Shown piece by piece: positions 27,247 through 36,305 of a DNA stretch of 50,250 nt (position 1 is its first letter; each line of letters begins with the position of its first letter). A program made the translations under genes and the position numbers. This stretch comes from Algoriphagus sp. (GTDB taxonomy: Bacteria > Bacteroidota > Bacteroidia > Cytophagales > Cyclobacteriaceae), in contig JAJTDZ010000008.1 in the NCBI GenBank assembly GCA_021298245.1, forward strand, positions 1 to 50,250. The letters are read 5' to 3'. Below the pieces are notes generated by a model. The model saw only the letters and a program-made list of their open reading frames with translations. It was not told the origin of the DNA and did no database searches.

Positions 27247-27615
27247 TTACTTGATGAAATCTTCTGGATAAGATAAGGTCACTGCTGAGAACTGTACGAC
27301 CCCTCCTACGGCTGGCTGATGTTTTTTTAGGGTTAAAGTCATCGCTTTGATCTGAGGAAATGCATCTAGAATGTCATTGACAAGGATAAATCCTAGGTGC
27401 TCTAAAAGTTTGACTCGTTTTTCCATCCTAGATTTTATTACCCCATAAAGTTGAGCATAGTCCACCGTAGCCTCCAATCGGTCACTTTTCATGGCTTCCT
27501 GGAGGTCTACTTCCATTGCCAAGTCAAGGGTAAATCGGTTGCCATGAATAGCTTCCTCGGGATAGACGCCATGGTAAGCATGGAATTCCATTCCTTCCAA
27601 AAGTATTTTTCCCAT
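27247..27615 (-). CDS. folB: Dihydroneopterin aldolase
   Basis: FolB converts 7,8-dihydroneopterin to the 6-hydroxymethyl pterin and glycolaldehyde in folate synthesis. The 122 residues show the family layout: KILLEGMEFHAYHGVYPEE (with the catalytic Glu region), VDYAQLYGVIK, LLEHLGFILVNDIL and the active-site lysine region LTLKKHQPAVGG. It is the last gene of the WD40-DivIVA-folB unit, starting in the sequence TGATG where the DivIVA stop and the folB ATG share one base. Confidence 0.93.
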   Translation of the reverse strand: MGKILLEGMEFHAYHGVYPEEAIHGNRFTLDLAMEVDLQEAMKSDRLEATVDYAQLYGVIKSRMEKRVKLLEHLGFILVNDILDAFPQIKAMTLTLKKHQPAVGGVVQFSAVTLSYPEDFIK

Positions 27616-28646
27616 CAGTCAAATTGATCAAAGAATGATCCTGAAGAGGATTTTGAATCCTCCGATTTTTTTGCTGTGTCGTCAGAAGAAGGAGATTCCT
27701 CTTCGGTTTCTTTTTCATCTTCCTCTAGAGATGCTAGGGTTTCTTCCTCTGGTAAATCAACTTCTATCTCAATTTGTGTAGAGGCGCTTACTAAGCTTTC
27801 TTCTTCAAATTCTTCGGTATCCAACTCCCCTTGTTCTTCCTCACCTGGCTCAAATTCATCCGATTCCATTTCCTGCTCCACGCTTAGTTCTTCATCAAGG
27901 ACCTGCTCCTCCATAGAAATTTCCTCATTTTCAAGTACCAAGCTTTCCTCTTCATCTTGATCAAAATCTGAAGTCGAAGTTTCATCTGGAACAGCTTGCA
28001 TCGCTGTAGGTAATGAAGTGAAATTAGCAGCAGTAAAAGCATTGGATTTGCCAAGTTCATCGATGGCCTTTTGGTAGGCCTTGCCGTCCATTCTGCTGGT
28101 CTGAGATTCAGAAAGCTCCAATTGGCGCAATACTTCTTGTGCTAATTTTTGAAGATTTTTGACTACTGCCTCCCTGTAATCCGCAAGTCCTTCGTAGCTC
28201 TTAATCAACTGCTGTACCTCCTGGCGAAGCTCCTGAATGGTGGAATTGGCCTTTTCTTCTGCTGCCTGCGTGAGGGCGCGAGCACTTTGATCTGCATGCT
28301 CTTTTACGTGAGCAGCATACTGTTGGGCCTGCTTGGTTGCCTCCTCAGCCATTTGATTTGCTTCAGCAATGATCTGATCTGCGGCTTCGGTAGCCTCGGT
28401 GATGATCGCGGCACCGGTATCCTCAGCCGTTTTTAGGGTCCTAAAGAGGGAATCTTCCACATCTTTGAGCCGCTTGGCCTCAGCTTCTACTTGCTGCAAG
28501 CGACTTCTGAGATCCAAATTCTCCTGATTGATTTGTTCCATAGCCACACTCATTTCTTCAAGAAATTCTGTGACTTGCTTTTTTTCAAAGCCTCTAAAAG
28601 AAGTTTCAAATACTTTTTGCCTAATGGCGGTTGGGGAAATTTTCAT
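27615..28646 (-). CDS. DivIVA-domain coiled-coil protein with acidic tail
   Basis: This 343-residue protein begins with a DivIVA-type membrane-curvature or lipid-binding module (MKISPTAIRQKVFETSFRGFEKKQVTEFLEEM, about 1-38), continues with a long coiled coil (about 40-185) rich in Ala, Glu and Gln, and ends in a very acidic Glu/Ser-rich tail (about 220-343). DivIVA proteins are scaffold proteins at poles and septa, best known in Gram-positives; in Bacteroidota the role is little studied. It overlaps both neighbours: ATGA with the WD40 gene and TGATG with folB, so the three proteins are probably made together. Confidence 0.85.
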   Translation of the reverse strand: MKISPTAIRQKVFETSFRGFEKKQVTEFLEEMSVAMEQINQENLDLRSRLQQVEAEAKRLKDVEDSLFRTLKTAEDTGAAIITEATEAADQIIAEANQMAEEATKQAQQYAAHVKEHADQSARALTQAAEEKANSTIQELRQEVQQLIKSYEGLADYREAVVKNLQKLAQEVLRQLELSESQTSRMDGKAYQKAIDELGKSNAFTAANFTSLPTAMQAVPDETSTSDFDQDEEESLVLENEEISMEEQVLDEELSVEQEMESDEFEPGEEEQGELDTEEFEEESLVSASTQIEIEVDLPEEETLASLEEDEKETEEESPSSDDTAKKSEDSKSSSGSFFDQFD

Positions 28647-29563
28647 AAGGTTTCTATTTCAAGTTGCCAAATTGCTACGGTTCTATCGTCTGAAACGGAC
28701 ACGATAGCACCAGAATAGGTACTCCAAAACACTTTGTTGATGGAGGTTCCATGACCTGCATGTCTGGCTTTATCAATGACTTTCACTAAGCTTCGGGAAT
28801 TCATATCCCAAATTTTCAAAGATTTATCCATTGAACAGGTTACGGCAAAGGCTCCGTCTTCACGGAAAGATACATAATTAATAGCATACAAATGTGCCAC
28901 TACATGCGCCTCTAATTGGTATGAGGAAGTATTCCAAAATTTCAAACATGCATCTCTCGCTCCAGAAATCAAAAATTTCCCATCAGGGGAATAGCTGAGC
29001 GCAAATACAGAGTTGGTATGCCCTTCCAGCAAGGCAATGGGTTGATCTAACTCACTGAGCTGAAGTATCTTGATCTGATGATCACTACATCCCACAGCCA
29101 AGTGGGAAGCATCAGGTGTCAAAGCAAGAACCCTAAGAGATTTGGAGGAAAGTTTGATGTGTTTTTTAATTGCCCTTTGCTCCATATCTACCACATGGAG
29201 TACCCCCTCCCCTGTGGCTACAAAAAGCAAGTGATCTACTATTTTTATATCAAAAATGGAAAAAGAAGTTAATTTTAAATTCCAAACTTCTTTCTTCTCT
29301 TTCAGATCAATCACGTGGATACCTTCGTAATTTTGGCCAACGATTAAAAAATTACGCCCCCGATCAACTTCCAAAGCGTAAACAGAATTAGGTAATTTTG
29401 CAATCAAATAACCGTCTTTTGGAGAATCCAAATCCCATTCTACCACCATTCCATCCCCAGCACCGGTATAAAAAAATCTAGAATTTACCCCCTCCACCAA
29501 CGCATAAATACAATCATTATGTCCTGTGAGAGTGTGTAATTTCTTTACATGAATTTTTGCCAT
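28643..29563 (-). CDS. WD40-repeat beta-propeller protein
   Basis: This is a 306-residue protein made of seven WD40-type repeats, enough for one complete propeller. Clear repeats include LTGHNDCIYAL..VVEWDLDS, LEGHTNSVFALSYSPDG..LKFWNT and GHGTSINKVFW..VAIWQLE. It has no signal peptide, so it is likely a cytoplasmic protein-interaction platform. It is the first gene of the WD40-DivIVA-folB unit. Partners cannot be seen, though the DivIVA protein encoded next is an obvious candidate. It is divergent from the phosphopantetheinyl transferase gene. Confidence 0.9.
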   Translation of the reverse strand: MAKIHVKKLHTLTGHNDCIYALVEGVNSRFFYTGAGDGMVVEWDLDSPKDGYLIAKLPNSVYALEVDRGRNFLIVGQNYEGIHVIDLKEKKEVWNLKLTSFSIFDIKIVDHLLFVATGEGVLHVVDMEQRAIKKHIKLSSKSLRVLALTPDASHLAVGCSDHQIKILQLSELDQPIALLEGHTNSVFALSYSPDGKFLISGARDACLKFWNTSSYQLEAHVVAHLYAINYVSFREDGAFAVTCSMDKSLKIWDMNSRSLVKVIDKARHAGHGTSINKVFWSTYSGAIVSVSDDRTVAIWQLEIETL

Positions 29564-29601
29564 ATATTCGAAGATCGCTCAGAGCTGGTCCATCAAGGCC
29601 T

Positions 29602-30231
29602 ATGCAAACAAAAATAGAAAAAATTGGCTCTTCCTCAGCCATTGCTGTGAAGATAATAGAGGCCTTTGAAGAAGAGGATTTAGGCTTTTTGAGCTTTAGA
29701 GAAAAGCTATCTCTGGCAAACATTTCCCATCCAGAAAAAAAGAAGGAATGGGCCGCAGCTAGACAAGCTCTATACCAAGCATTGCAGCACCTTCATATCC
29801 CCTATCCAGGTTTTTTCAAGGACGAACACGGTAAACCTCAATCCATGAATGGGCAAGGGTTTGCTTCCATTTCTCATACCAAAGGATATGCTGCAGCAAT
29901 TTACCATAGGGAATTACCAGTCGGAATAGACATTGAATACGTTCGAGAAAAAATAATTCGTCTCGGAGAGAAATTTTTGTCCTCTCAAGAACTTTCCTTT
30001 TTGAGTCCAGATCCCGTCCTATACACCATGGCCTGGTCTGCAAAAGAAACTATCTTTAAATGCCATGGTAAGAGAGACATCGTTTTTAAAGAAAATATCC
30101 TTCTAGAGCCTTTTTCTCCAGAAGCTACGCAACTAAAAGGAAAAATCAGAGGGACCAGGTATGAAGATCACCACTACCTATTGAAGGTTATTCGCCACGA
30201 TTCTATTATATTAACCTACACCATCTGGTGA
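29602..30231 (+). CDS. 4'-phosphopantetheinyl transferase (Sfp/AcpT type)
   Basis: This enzyme moves the phosphopantetheine arm from coenzyme A to a Ser of carrier proteins. The 209 residues show the superfamily signature: VGIDIEYVREKI (about 108) and, some 35 residues later, WSAKETIFKCHG (about 143), together with SISHTKGYAAA. ATG 29602 is preferred; the open frame to 29557 would need a TTG inside the divergent WD40 gene. Carrier-protein genes are not in the window. The thioredoxin-like gene follows after 19 bases. Confidence 0.9.
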   Translation: MQTKIEKIGSSSAIAVKIIEAFEEEDLGFLSFREKLSLANISHPEKKKEWAAARQALYQALQHLHIPYPGFFKDEHGKPQSMNGQGFASISHTKGYAAAIYHRELPVGIDIEYVREKIIRLGEKFLSSQELSFLSPDPVLYTMAWSAKETIFKCHGKRDIVFKENILLEPFSPEATQLKGKIRGTRYEDHHYLLKVIRHDSIILTYTIW

Positions 30232-30250
30232 TTTCTTACCTAGAGTCCGT

Positions 30251-30829
30251 ATGAAAAAAATACTTCTCTTCTTTATTTTTCTATTGGGAAGCATGGCAAT
30301 TGGTTTTAGCCAAACTTTAGGGCAATTGACTGCCCTTGAGGTAAAAAGTGGAACAATCCTTGGCATTGATAGCCTTCGCGATGAAAAAGGATTGGTATTG
30401 ATCTTCCACGAACCTAAATGTCCCTTTGCTTTGCTTTACCAAGATCGGATTACTTCACTAGTTCAAAAATTTTCCCCACAGGGGATAGCTTTTGCCTTAG
30501 TCAATCCAGAAACAGGTACTTCGGAGGAGGAATTGAAAGCACTCAAAGAGTTTTTAGACACCCATCAGGTTCAGATCCCTTATTTATTAGATTCGAGTGA
30601 TACTTGGATCAGCGAATTTAAGGTTAGTAAAATTCCTGAGGCAGTGGTCCTAATTTCAGGAATAGCAGGTCTTGAAGTAGCTTACAAAGGCGCTATTGAC
30701 AACAACCCTCAGGCTGCAAGTGCAGTATCAGAGCGCTACCTAGAACGAGCACTTACCCAAATTACCAAAGGCATGACCCCAGAAGTTCCGCAAGTACGTG
30801 CAGTAGGGTGCACCATCCGCTCCTACTAA
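30251..30829 (+). CDS. Exported thioredoxin-like (redoxin) protein
   Basis: This 192-residue protein has a signal peptide (about 1-20, MKKILLFFIFLLGSMAIGFSQ) and a thioredoxin-like fold with a single-cysteine motif in HEPKCPFALLYQDRI, unlike the CxxC of classical thioredoxins. FKVSKIPEAVVL is the cis-proline loop. The C-terminus GCTIRSY, with a second Cys, resembles the GCxIK ending of a group of exported redoxin-like proteins. A periplasmic thiol or metal-related role is likely. It ends convergently with the SirB1-like gene, overlapping by 4 bases. Confidence 0.8.
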   Translation: MKKILLFFIFLLGSMAIGFSQTLGQLTALEVKSGTILGIDSLRDEKGLVLIFHEPKCPFALLYQDRITSLVQKFSPQGIAFALVNPETGTSEEELKALKEFLDTHQVQIPYLLDSSDTWISEFKVSKIPEAVVLISGIAGLEVAYKGAIDNNPQAASAVSERYLERALTQITKGMTPEVPQVRAVGCTIRSY

Positions 30830-31668
30830 TTCGTCAAAATGGAAAGTAATTCCTGTATTTCTTCTACCTTTTCGGGTTCTCCCAATTTTTCGAAGGAAGA
30901 AATTAAATTTCTTAGAAATCGCTGAAGGATAGCGAGCGAATTACAAGGTTCAAAGTATTCTTCTCTAAGATCAATTTTTAATTGTTCCAAGTAGTTTTGA
31001 ATATCTTGCCGAGTAAAAATTACCCCCTTATTGAAGGCATTGATATATAAAGTCAGGTCCTCGTTTTTATAGGTCAGGACAAAAAGATTAGGGAGATTGA
31101 CTCCGAATACAGGAAGTTCTAATTTTTGGGCAACCATTAAATAAAGGCAGCACAAACTGATAGGATTTCCTTTTTTGGTTTCGATCACCTGTGAAAGCAT
31201 GCTATTGCTCGGCGAATGAAAGTTCTTGGTATTGGGTGAATAGCGCTCCTGTGCAAAAAATACATGATTTAAAATCTTTATTTGGTCATATACGTGGAGG
31301 TCTTTTCTAAAAGAAGTCCACACCTGCATGTATAATTGATGCACCGAAGCATGTAAAGATTCATACTCCAAATCAGGATAATGGTAGGTATTGATAATCC
31401 ATAATCCTCGAAGTAAGTCTTGTTCACCAGATTCCTTCCATTGCTTGAGCCTTTCTTTTACTAGGGCAAATTGAAGCTCATGAACCAAGTCTTCCAATTC
31501 CTTTTGCAATACAGGATTGAAACTTTCCTCCCATTTTTGCTCCAGTAATGGAATAACCTCCACTCCCAAGGCAATAAGTTGCTCTCGCACATGATTTTTT
31601 ACTTCCCAATCGGGATCATCCAGCAAGGAAATTAAGGCCTCAAGTTGAGAAGGAGAAAGTTTGTTCAT
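30826..31668 (-). CDS. SirB1 / transglutaminase-like core-2 family protein
   Basis: This 280-residue cytoplasmic protein matches the SirB1/Transglut_core2 family, whose role is unknown. The first part (about 5-70) looks like a HEAT-type repeat (LLDDPDWEVKNHVREQLIALG). The family core is ILNHVFFAQERYSPN, then LSQVIETKKGNPISLCCLYLMVAQKLELPVFGVNLPNLFVL, with the Cys of SLCC in the place of the family's Ser/Cys. ATG 31668 is chosen; the frame extends to 31737 with no support. Confidence 0.82.
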   Translation of the reverse strand: MNKLSPSQLEALISLLDDPDWEVKNHVREQLIALGVEVIPLLEQKWEESFNPVLQKELEDLVHELQFALVKERLKQWKESGEQDLLRGLWIINTYHYPDLEYESLHASVHQLYMQVWTSFRKDLHVYDQIKILNHVFFAQERYSPNTKNFHSPSNSMLSQVIETKKGNPISLCCLYLMVAQKLELPVFGVNLPNLFVLTYKNEDLTLYINAFNKGVIFTRQDIQNYLEQLKIDLREEYFEPCNSLAILQRFLRNLISSFEKLGEPEKVEEIQELLSILTN

Positions 31669-31737
31669 GAAATTACCGTAGATATACAAAGGTAACTTTA
31701 CCAAAGAAAGATAAAAAATACCACAGTGGTACAACAT

Positions 31738-31768
31738 AAAAAAAGCCTTCTTGAAATCAAGAAGGCTT
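31738..31768 (-). terminator. Intrinsic terminator of the amidase gene
   Basis: An 11-base perfect stem (arms 31758-31768 and 31743-31753, CAAGAAGGCTT type) with a 4-base loop is followed on the minus strand by a T-run (31742 to 31738). It stands 20 bases beyond the amidase stop. Confidence 0.82.
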
Positions 31769-31787
31769 GCATTATTCTAGAGGTCAC

Positions 31788-32588
31788 TTAGTTTATTTCT
31801 ATTTCGTTTTTATATTCTTTGATGGATCGGTAAATGGCCGAGGCCATATATTCCTGACCTTCTTTGGTCATCAAAAAGCGTTCTTCCTCGGTGTTGGATA
31901 AAAATCCCAACTCAATCAAAACTGAAGGCATGGATGGAGTCCATAATACATAGAAAGGACCCTGCTTTACTCCGCGACTTTTTCGACCTACCTTATCTCT
32001 AAATTGCGTTTCGATTCGATCTGCTAAGGTGATACTATTTCCAATGTAGGCTTTCTGCATCAGATTAAACATCATGTAGGATTCAGGAGAAGTAGGGTCA
32101 AATCCCTCGTATTCTTCTTTGTAATTTTCTTCTAACAGGATTACCGAGTTTTCTTTCTTTACAATATCGAAATTTGCTTCAAAATGCTTGGTTCCCATGA
32201 CAAAGGTCTCCGTTCCATAGGCTGTTTTATTGGGAGCGGAATTGGAATGAATTGAAACAAAAAGATCTGCTTTATTGACATTGGCGATGTTTGGACGTTG
32301 CTTGAGGGTGGGGAAGCTATCGTCGTCTCGAGTGTAAATCACCTCTACATCAGGCATATTTTCTTTAATATATTTTCCTACAAGGAGAGTCACTGCCAAA
32401 TTGATGTCTTTCTCCCTTGCGCGCGAACCAATATTTCCTGGATCGCTACCCCCGTGACCAGCATCTAAGACAATTTTTTTCATTCTAAATGCGGGCATCA
32501 TGGTTTCATTGGGAATAAAACCACCAAATAAAAATGGAACAAGAATAAGAAACCTTAACAGATTTTTTTTGCTAGTAAACCTTTCCAT
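31788..32588 (-). CDS. N-acetylmuramoyl-L-alanine amidase (Amidase_3)
   Basis: This zinc amidase cuts the bond between muramic acid and the stem peptide, acting in the periplasm on peptidoglycan. From ATG 32588 it has 266 residues: a hydrophobic N-terminal signal/anchor (about 9-25) and an Amidase_3 domain with zinc ligands in LDAGHGGSDPG (H45), REKDINLAV, SIHSNSAP and the catalytic Glu of LIELGFLSN. The domain begins soon after the signal and fills the rest, so there is no LysM or AMIN module. The frame extends to 32642 but the shorter start gives a better signal sequence. It is divergent from lptD, 60 bases apart. Confidence 0.9.
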   Translation of the reverse strand: MERFTSKKNLLRFLILVPFLFGGFIPNETMMPAFRMKKIVLDAGHGGSDPGNIGSRAREKDINLAVTLLVGKYIKENMPDVEVIYTRDDDSFPTLKQRPNIANVNKADLFVSIHSNSAPNKTAYGTETFVMGTKHFEANFDIVKKENSVILLEENYKEEYEGFDPTSPESYMMFNLMQKAYIGNSITLADRIETQFRDKVGRKSRGVKQGPFYVLWTPSMPSVLIELGFLSNTEEERFLMTKEGQEYMASAIYRSIKEYKNEIEIN

Positions 32589-32648
32589 GCGGGCAATCGA
32601 ATTAACTTTACACAAAATATCAATCAAATAACTAAAGCGCAAGCCAGG

Positions 32649-35363
32649 GTGACGAGTTTGAGAGTTCTTTTTTTAGGCCTATTGAGCCTCGGGATTTTGG
32701 TCCTTTCGGCCTCAGCACAGCAGCCTGCTCGACCTCAAAGGGATCGGGGCACTATAGCTCCTGCAGCACCTGTTCGTCTCAATCTTGATACCTTGCTTAC
32801 CAAACAAGATAGCTTGACTGTTTTGGATTCAGCAAATAGTGTGCCTAGAAGTGATATAGAAACTGAAATTCTTTATTTCGCTGAAGACAGTATCATTACC
32901 GATTTTTCGGAAAACAAAGTATATCTCTACAAAAAGGCATGGTTTGAGTACGGTAAAATGCGCTTGGATGCAGACCGCATAGTTATCGATTGGAAAAACT
33001 CCGAACTCTACGCCTACGGGCTTACCGATAGCTTAGGTGTAGTCTCAGGTAATCCCTTTTTTAAAGACGGTAATTCGGTCTATGAAATCCGAAAAGAGAT
33101 GCGCTATAATTTTAAAACACAAAAAGCGATCATCAAGGATGTAGTAACCGAGCAACAAGACGGAATCCTTCGAGGTACGACCATCAAAAAAACGGAGGAT
33201 GGAAGCGTGTACTTAGATCACGGTTACTACACCACTTGCAAACTCACCAAACCTCATTGGCATATTTCTTCCTCTAAAATCAAATCTATCTCAGGAAAGC
33301 AAGTGGTGTCGGGTCCATTCAATTTGTATTTCAATGGAATTCCTACTCCCTTGGGCCTTCCTTTTGGTTTGATTCCAGATACACCAGAAGAAAAGGCCTC
33401 TGGGGTGATTTTTCCCTCCTATGGGCGAGAACAAGTTCGCGGACTAAGTTTACGAGACTTGGGATATTACTTTGCTTTCAATGACTACATCCACTTAAGG
33501 GTGACTGGGGATATCTATTCCAAAGGAGGCTGGGGCATCAAGTCCCAGGCCACGTATACCAAAAAATACCATTTCAATGGGGGATTTAATGTAGACTTCC
33601 AAAAATTTGTCAGCCCAGAAACCGAATTAACTCCCCTCAACTACAATACCTTTCGGGTGCAATGGAACCATTCCCCTATTTCTAGGGGTAACAGTAGGTT
33701 TTCTGCTTCTGTAAATGCAGGTTCTACCAGTTATTTCAATAACGTCGTCAACCCTAATAATTTTGCCAATAACGTGACTGGGGACCTCAACTCCTCTATA
33801 TCCTATTCAAAAACATTTTCGGGTACCCCATTTTCCCTATCAGCCAATCTAAGACATTCACAAAGCGTGCAAACCGGAGAAGTACGCTTGGATATGCCAA
33901 CCATAGGCATCAACATGAACAGGCAAAATCCATTTCAAAATGTAAAGTTTGAACCTCTAAAAACCCTGAACATTGCTTGGAATTTTAATTTACAAAATTC
34001 AATAACGAATCGCGTGAGGCAATTGGTTGATTTTTCCAATCCAGGAAGTGGAACAGGCCCAGAAACTATCCCTTTCAGCCTTGACAACCTTGGATTGCTA
34101 CTAAAAAATGGGAATAGCGGCGCTAGCAATACCATCCCTCTCAGCTCCAACTTTACCTTATTCAAATACTTTACAGGCACCGCTTCGGCAAATTATACCG
34201 AGCTTTGGTATTTGCAAAAGTACAATTACAGTTACAATGCAAGCAGTAAAAAGGTTGAAAGAAGCCTTCAAGATGGGTTTAATCGGGTAGGATTCTACAC
34301 CAGCTCTTTTGCTATGAATACCAACTTTTATGGTTTTTATAATTTTAAAGGAAAAGGGAAATTACAAACCATTCGCCACCACATCGCCCCTACTTTTTCC
34401 TTCAATTACAATCCAGATTTTTCCAATCCTACCTATGGGTATTACCAAGAGGTACAAGCAGATGAATCCGGTAGAACCCAACGCTACTCCAGGCATCAAG
34501 GGCTCATCTTTGGAGATGCTCCACTAGGTGAGTCAAGAGCTCTTAACCTCAACATTCGTAATGTTCTAGAAGCAAAAATTAAAGCTGATACCGATAGCAC
34601 CGAAGGAGAATCTAAAAAGATTCCATTATTGGAATCCTTTAATTTCAATGCGGCCTACAATTTTGCAGCAGATTCCTTTCAATTGTCCCCATTGCAACTT
34701 TCTGCGCGGACCAGTTTTTTTGAACAAAAATTATCTATCAACGTGAGTAGTACCATCGATCCATATGCAGTCATGCAAACTCAACTGGCAGATGGAAGCC
34801 GCACCTTTAGAACCATCAATGAATTTGCATGGAAAAAGGGTCAGGGGATTGGAGTCATTCGAAATGCTTCCATTAATTTAAATGCCTCTCTAAATCCTCA
34901 ACAAGGTCAAAATCCTGGACAGCTGAGAGACGAACTCACCCAAGACTTTCTGCAGCAAGGGGGAGTCATGAATTCCTTTGTTGAAAACGAAATCAATCGA
35001 ATTGTAGCAGATCCAAGTCAATACATAGATTGGGACATCCCTTGGAATTTGACCGTGGGTTACAATTTGGCCTATGCTAAGCAAATCAATAATTCCACCA
35101 ACGTTACCCAAGCCCTCAATCTAAATGGAGACTTATCCATTTCCGAAAAATGGAAAATCAACTTCAATACAGGATATAATTTCGATCAAAATGAAATCAC
35201 CCAAACCATGATTGGAATTGCCAGAGACTTGCACTGCTGGCAAATGAACGTGAATTGGGTTCCCTTTGGAAGATTTACCTCCTACAATATCGATATCCGA
35301 GTCAAATCCAGTATTCTGCAAGACCTGAAAGTTTCCAGAAGAAGGTCTTTCTTCGATTTTTAA
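32649..35363 (+). CDS. lptD: Putative LPS assembly protein LptD (OstA-like)
   Basis: This is an outer-membrane protein of 904 residues that probably inserts lipopolysaccharide into the outer leaflet. A signal peptide (about 1-24, ending ASAQQ) is followed by an OstA-like beta-jellyroll region (about 65-190, with FAEDSIITDFSENKVYLYKKAWFEYGKMRLDADRIVIDWKNSELYA) and a long beta-strand-rich barrel region (about 210-904) ending in an aromatic residue (SFFDF). The start codon is GTG 32649; there is no nearby in-frame ATG. It is less similar to E. coli LptD than domains suggest, as usual in this phylum. DUF4197 follows after 70 bases. Confidence 0.85.
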   Translation: MTSLRVLFLGLLSLGILVLSASAQQPARPQRDRGTIAPAAPVRLNLDTLLTKQDSLTVLDSANSVPRSDIETEILYFAEDSIITDFSENKVYLYKKAWFEYGKMRLDADRIVIDWKNSELYAYGLTDSLGVVSGNPFFKDGNSVYEIRKEMRYNFKTQKAIIKDVVTEQQDGILRGTTIKKTEDGSVYLDHGYYTTCKLTKPHWHISSSKIKSISGKQVVSGPFNLYFNGIPTPLGLPFGLIPDTPEEKASGVIFPSYGREQVRGLSLRDLGYYFAFNDYIHLRVTGDIYSKGGWGIKSQATYTKKYHFNGGFNVDFQKFVSPETELTPLNYNTFRVQWNHSPISRGNSRFSASVNAGSTSYFNNVVNPNNFANNVTGDLNSSISYSKTFSGTPFSLSANLRHSQSVQTGEVRLDMPTIGINMNRQNPFQNVKFEPLKTLNIAWNFNLQNSITNRVRQLVDFSNPGSGTGPETIPFSLDNLGLLLKNGNSGASNTIPLSSNFTLFKYFTGTASANYTELWYLQKYNYSYNASSKKVERSLQDGFNRVGFYTSSFAMNTNFYGFYNFKGKGKLQTIRHHIAPTFSFNYNPDFSNPTYGYYQEVQADESGRTQRYSRHQGLIFGDAPLGESRALNLNIRNVLEAKIKADTDSTEGESKKIPLLESFNFNAAYNFAADSFQLSPLQLSARTSFFEQKLSINVSSTIDPYAVMQTQLADGSRTFRTINEFAWKKGQGIGVIRNASINLNASLNPQQGQNPGQLRDELTQDFLQQGGVMNSFVENEINRIVADPSQYIDWDIPWNLTVGYNLAYAKQINNSTNVTQALNLNGDLSISEKWKINFNTGYNFDQNEITQTMIGIARDLHCWQMNVNWVPFGRFTSYNIDIRVKSSILQDLKVSRRRSFFDF

Positions 35364-35433
35364 GTTGCATTTTAAACCTTTAATGCCTTAATCCTCGTTA
35401 GGAAGATTAAACCTAATCCCGAAAACGCTACTT

Positions 35434-36183
35434 ATGAATTTTCGCATTATCTCGATTTGCCTTGGACTCTTTTTTGCAAGCATACTCTTGCCAACTACCA
35501 CTACCGCACAACTCAAAAAAATACTTGATAAAGTCAGTACAGCCACTGGAGGCACTGCCAACCCATCCCCTACTGAAATGGCCATGGGCCTTAAGGAGGC
35601 CTTAGAAAAAGGGACTAATCTAAGCGTAGATCGACTCAACCTAGAAAACGGATTTCTTGGAAACCCCGCCATCAAACTTCCTTTTCCTGAAGAAGCCATC
35701 CAAGTGGAAAGCAGCCTTCGGAAAATTGGTTTAGGCAACTTATGTGATCAATTGATTACTAGCATCAATCGTGCAGCGGAAGATGCAGTCAAGGAGGCCC
35801 GTCCTCTTTTTACACAGGCCATCAAAGACATGACATTTAAAGATGTGCAAGGCATCCTTCTAGGATCTGAGCGTGCCGCTACCGATTACCTACAGCTAAG
35901 TACTACAGCAGGACTTAAAGTGAAATTTGCCCCGCCCATTCAAGCAAGTCTGCAAAAAGTAGGAGCCACTGCCCATTGGGAAACGGTCATGTCTCGCTAC
36001 AATAAAATTCCTTTGGTCAAGCCCGTGAATACAGACCTGACTGCCTACGTAACTGACAAAGCCCTTCAAGGCTTATTTGTAGAGATCGCCAAGGAGGAAT
36101 TGGCCTTACGAAAAAACATCAATTTGAGATCCAGCCCCTTGCTCCAGAAAGTTTTTGGATTTGCAGATGCTCAGAAAAAGTAA
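35434..36183 (+). CDS. DUF4197 family exported protein
   Basis: This 249-residue protein has a signal peptide (about 1-26, ending TTTTAQ) and matches the DUF4197 family: GLKEALEKGTNLSVDRL, GFLGNPAIKLPFPEE, the FTQAIKDMTFKDVQGILLGSERAATDYLQ block and the C-terminal NIRSSP-like INLRSSPLLQKVFGF. The function of the family is unknown; many members are lipoproteins, but here no lipobox cysteine is visible at the cleavage site. It is placed after lptD, which suggests an envelope role. Confidence 0.87.
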   Translation: MNFRIISICLGLFFASILLPTTTTAQLKKILDKVSTATGGTANPSPTEMAMGLKEALEKGTNLSVDRLNLENGFLGNPAIKLPFPEEAIQVESSLRKIGLGNLCDQLITSINRAAEDAVKEARPLFTQAIKDMTFKDVQGILLGSERAATDYLQLSTTAGLKVKFAPPIQASLQKVGATAHWETVMSRYNKIPLVKPVNTDLTAYVTDKALQGLFVEIAKEELALRKNINLRSSPLLQKVFGFADAQKK

Positions 36184-36305
36184 GTTGCTTACAGCTGACT
36201 GTCCACAGTCCACAGCTCACCATACAGACAAAAGATGTAACTGTAATGCGATAATTGAACATGTGACCATTAGGAAGTTAATAGGTTGAACTTCTTGAAA
36301 TTACT

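Noticed and set aside
27676..27960. Ser-rich 94-residue plus-strand ORF
   Set aside because: Antisense shadow of the Glu-rich tail of the DivIVA protein; complement of GAA/GAG-rich sequence gives Ser codons.
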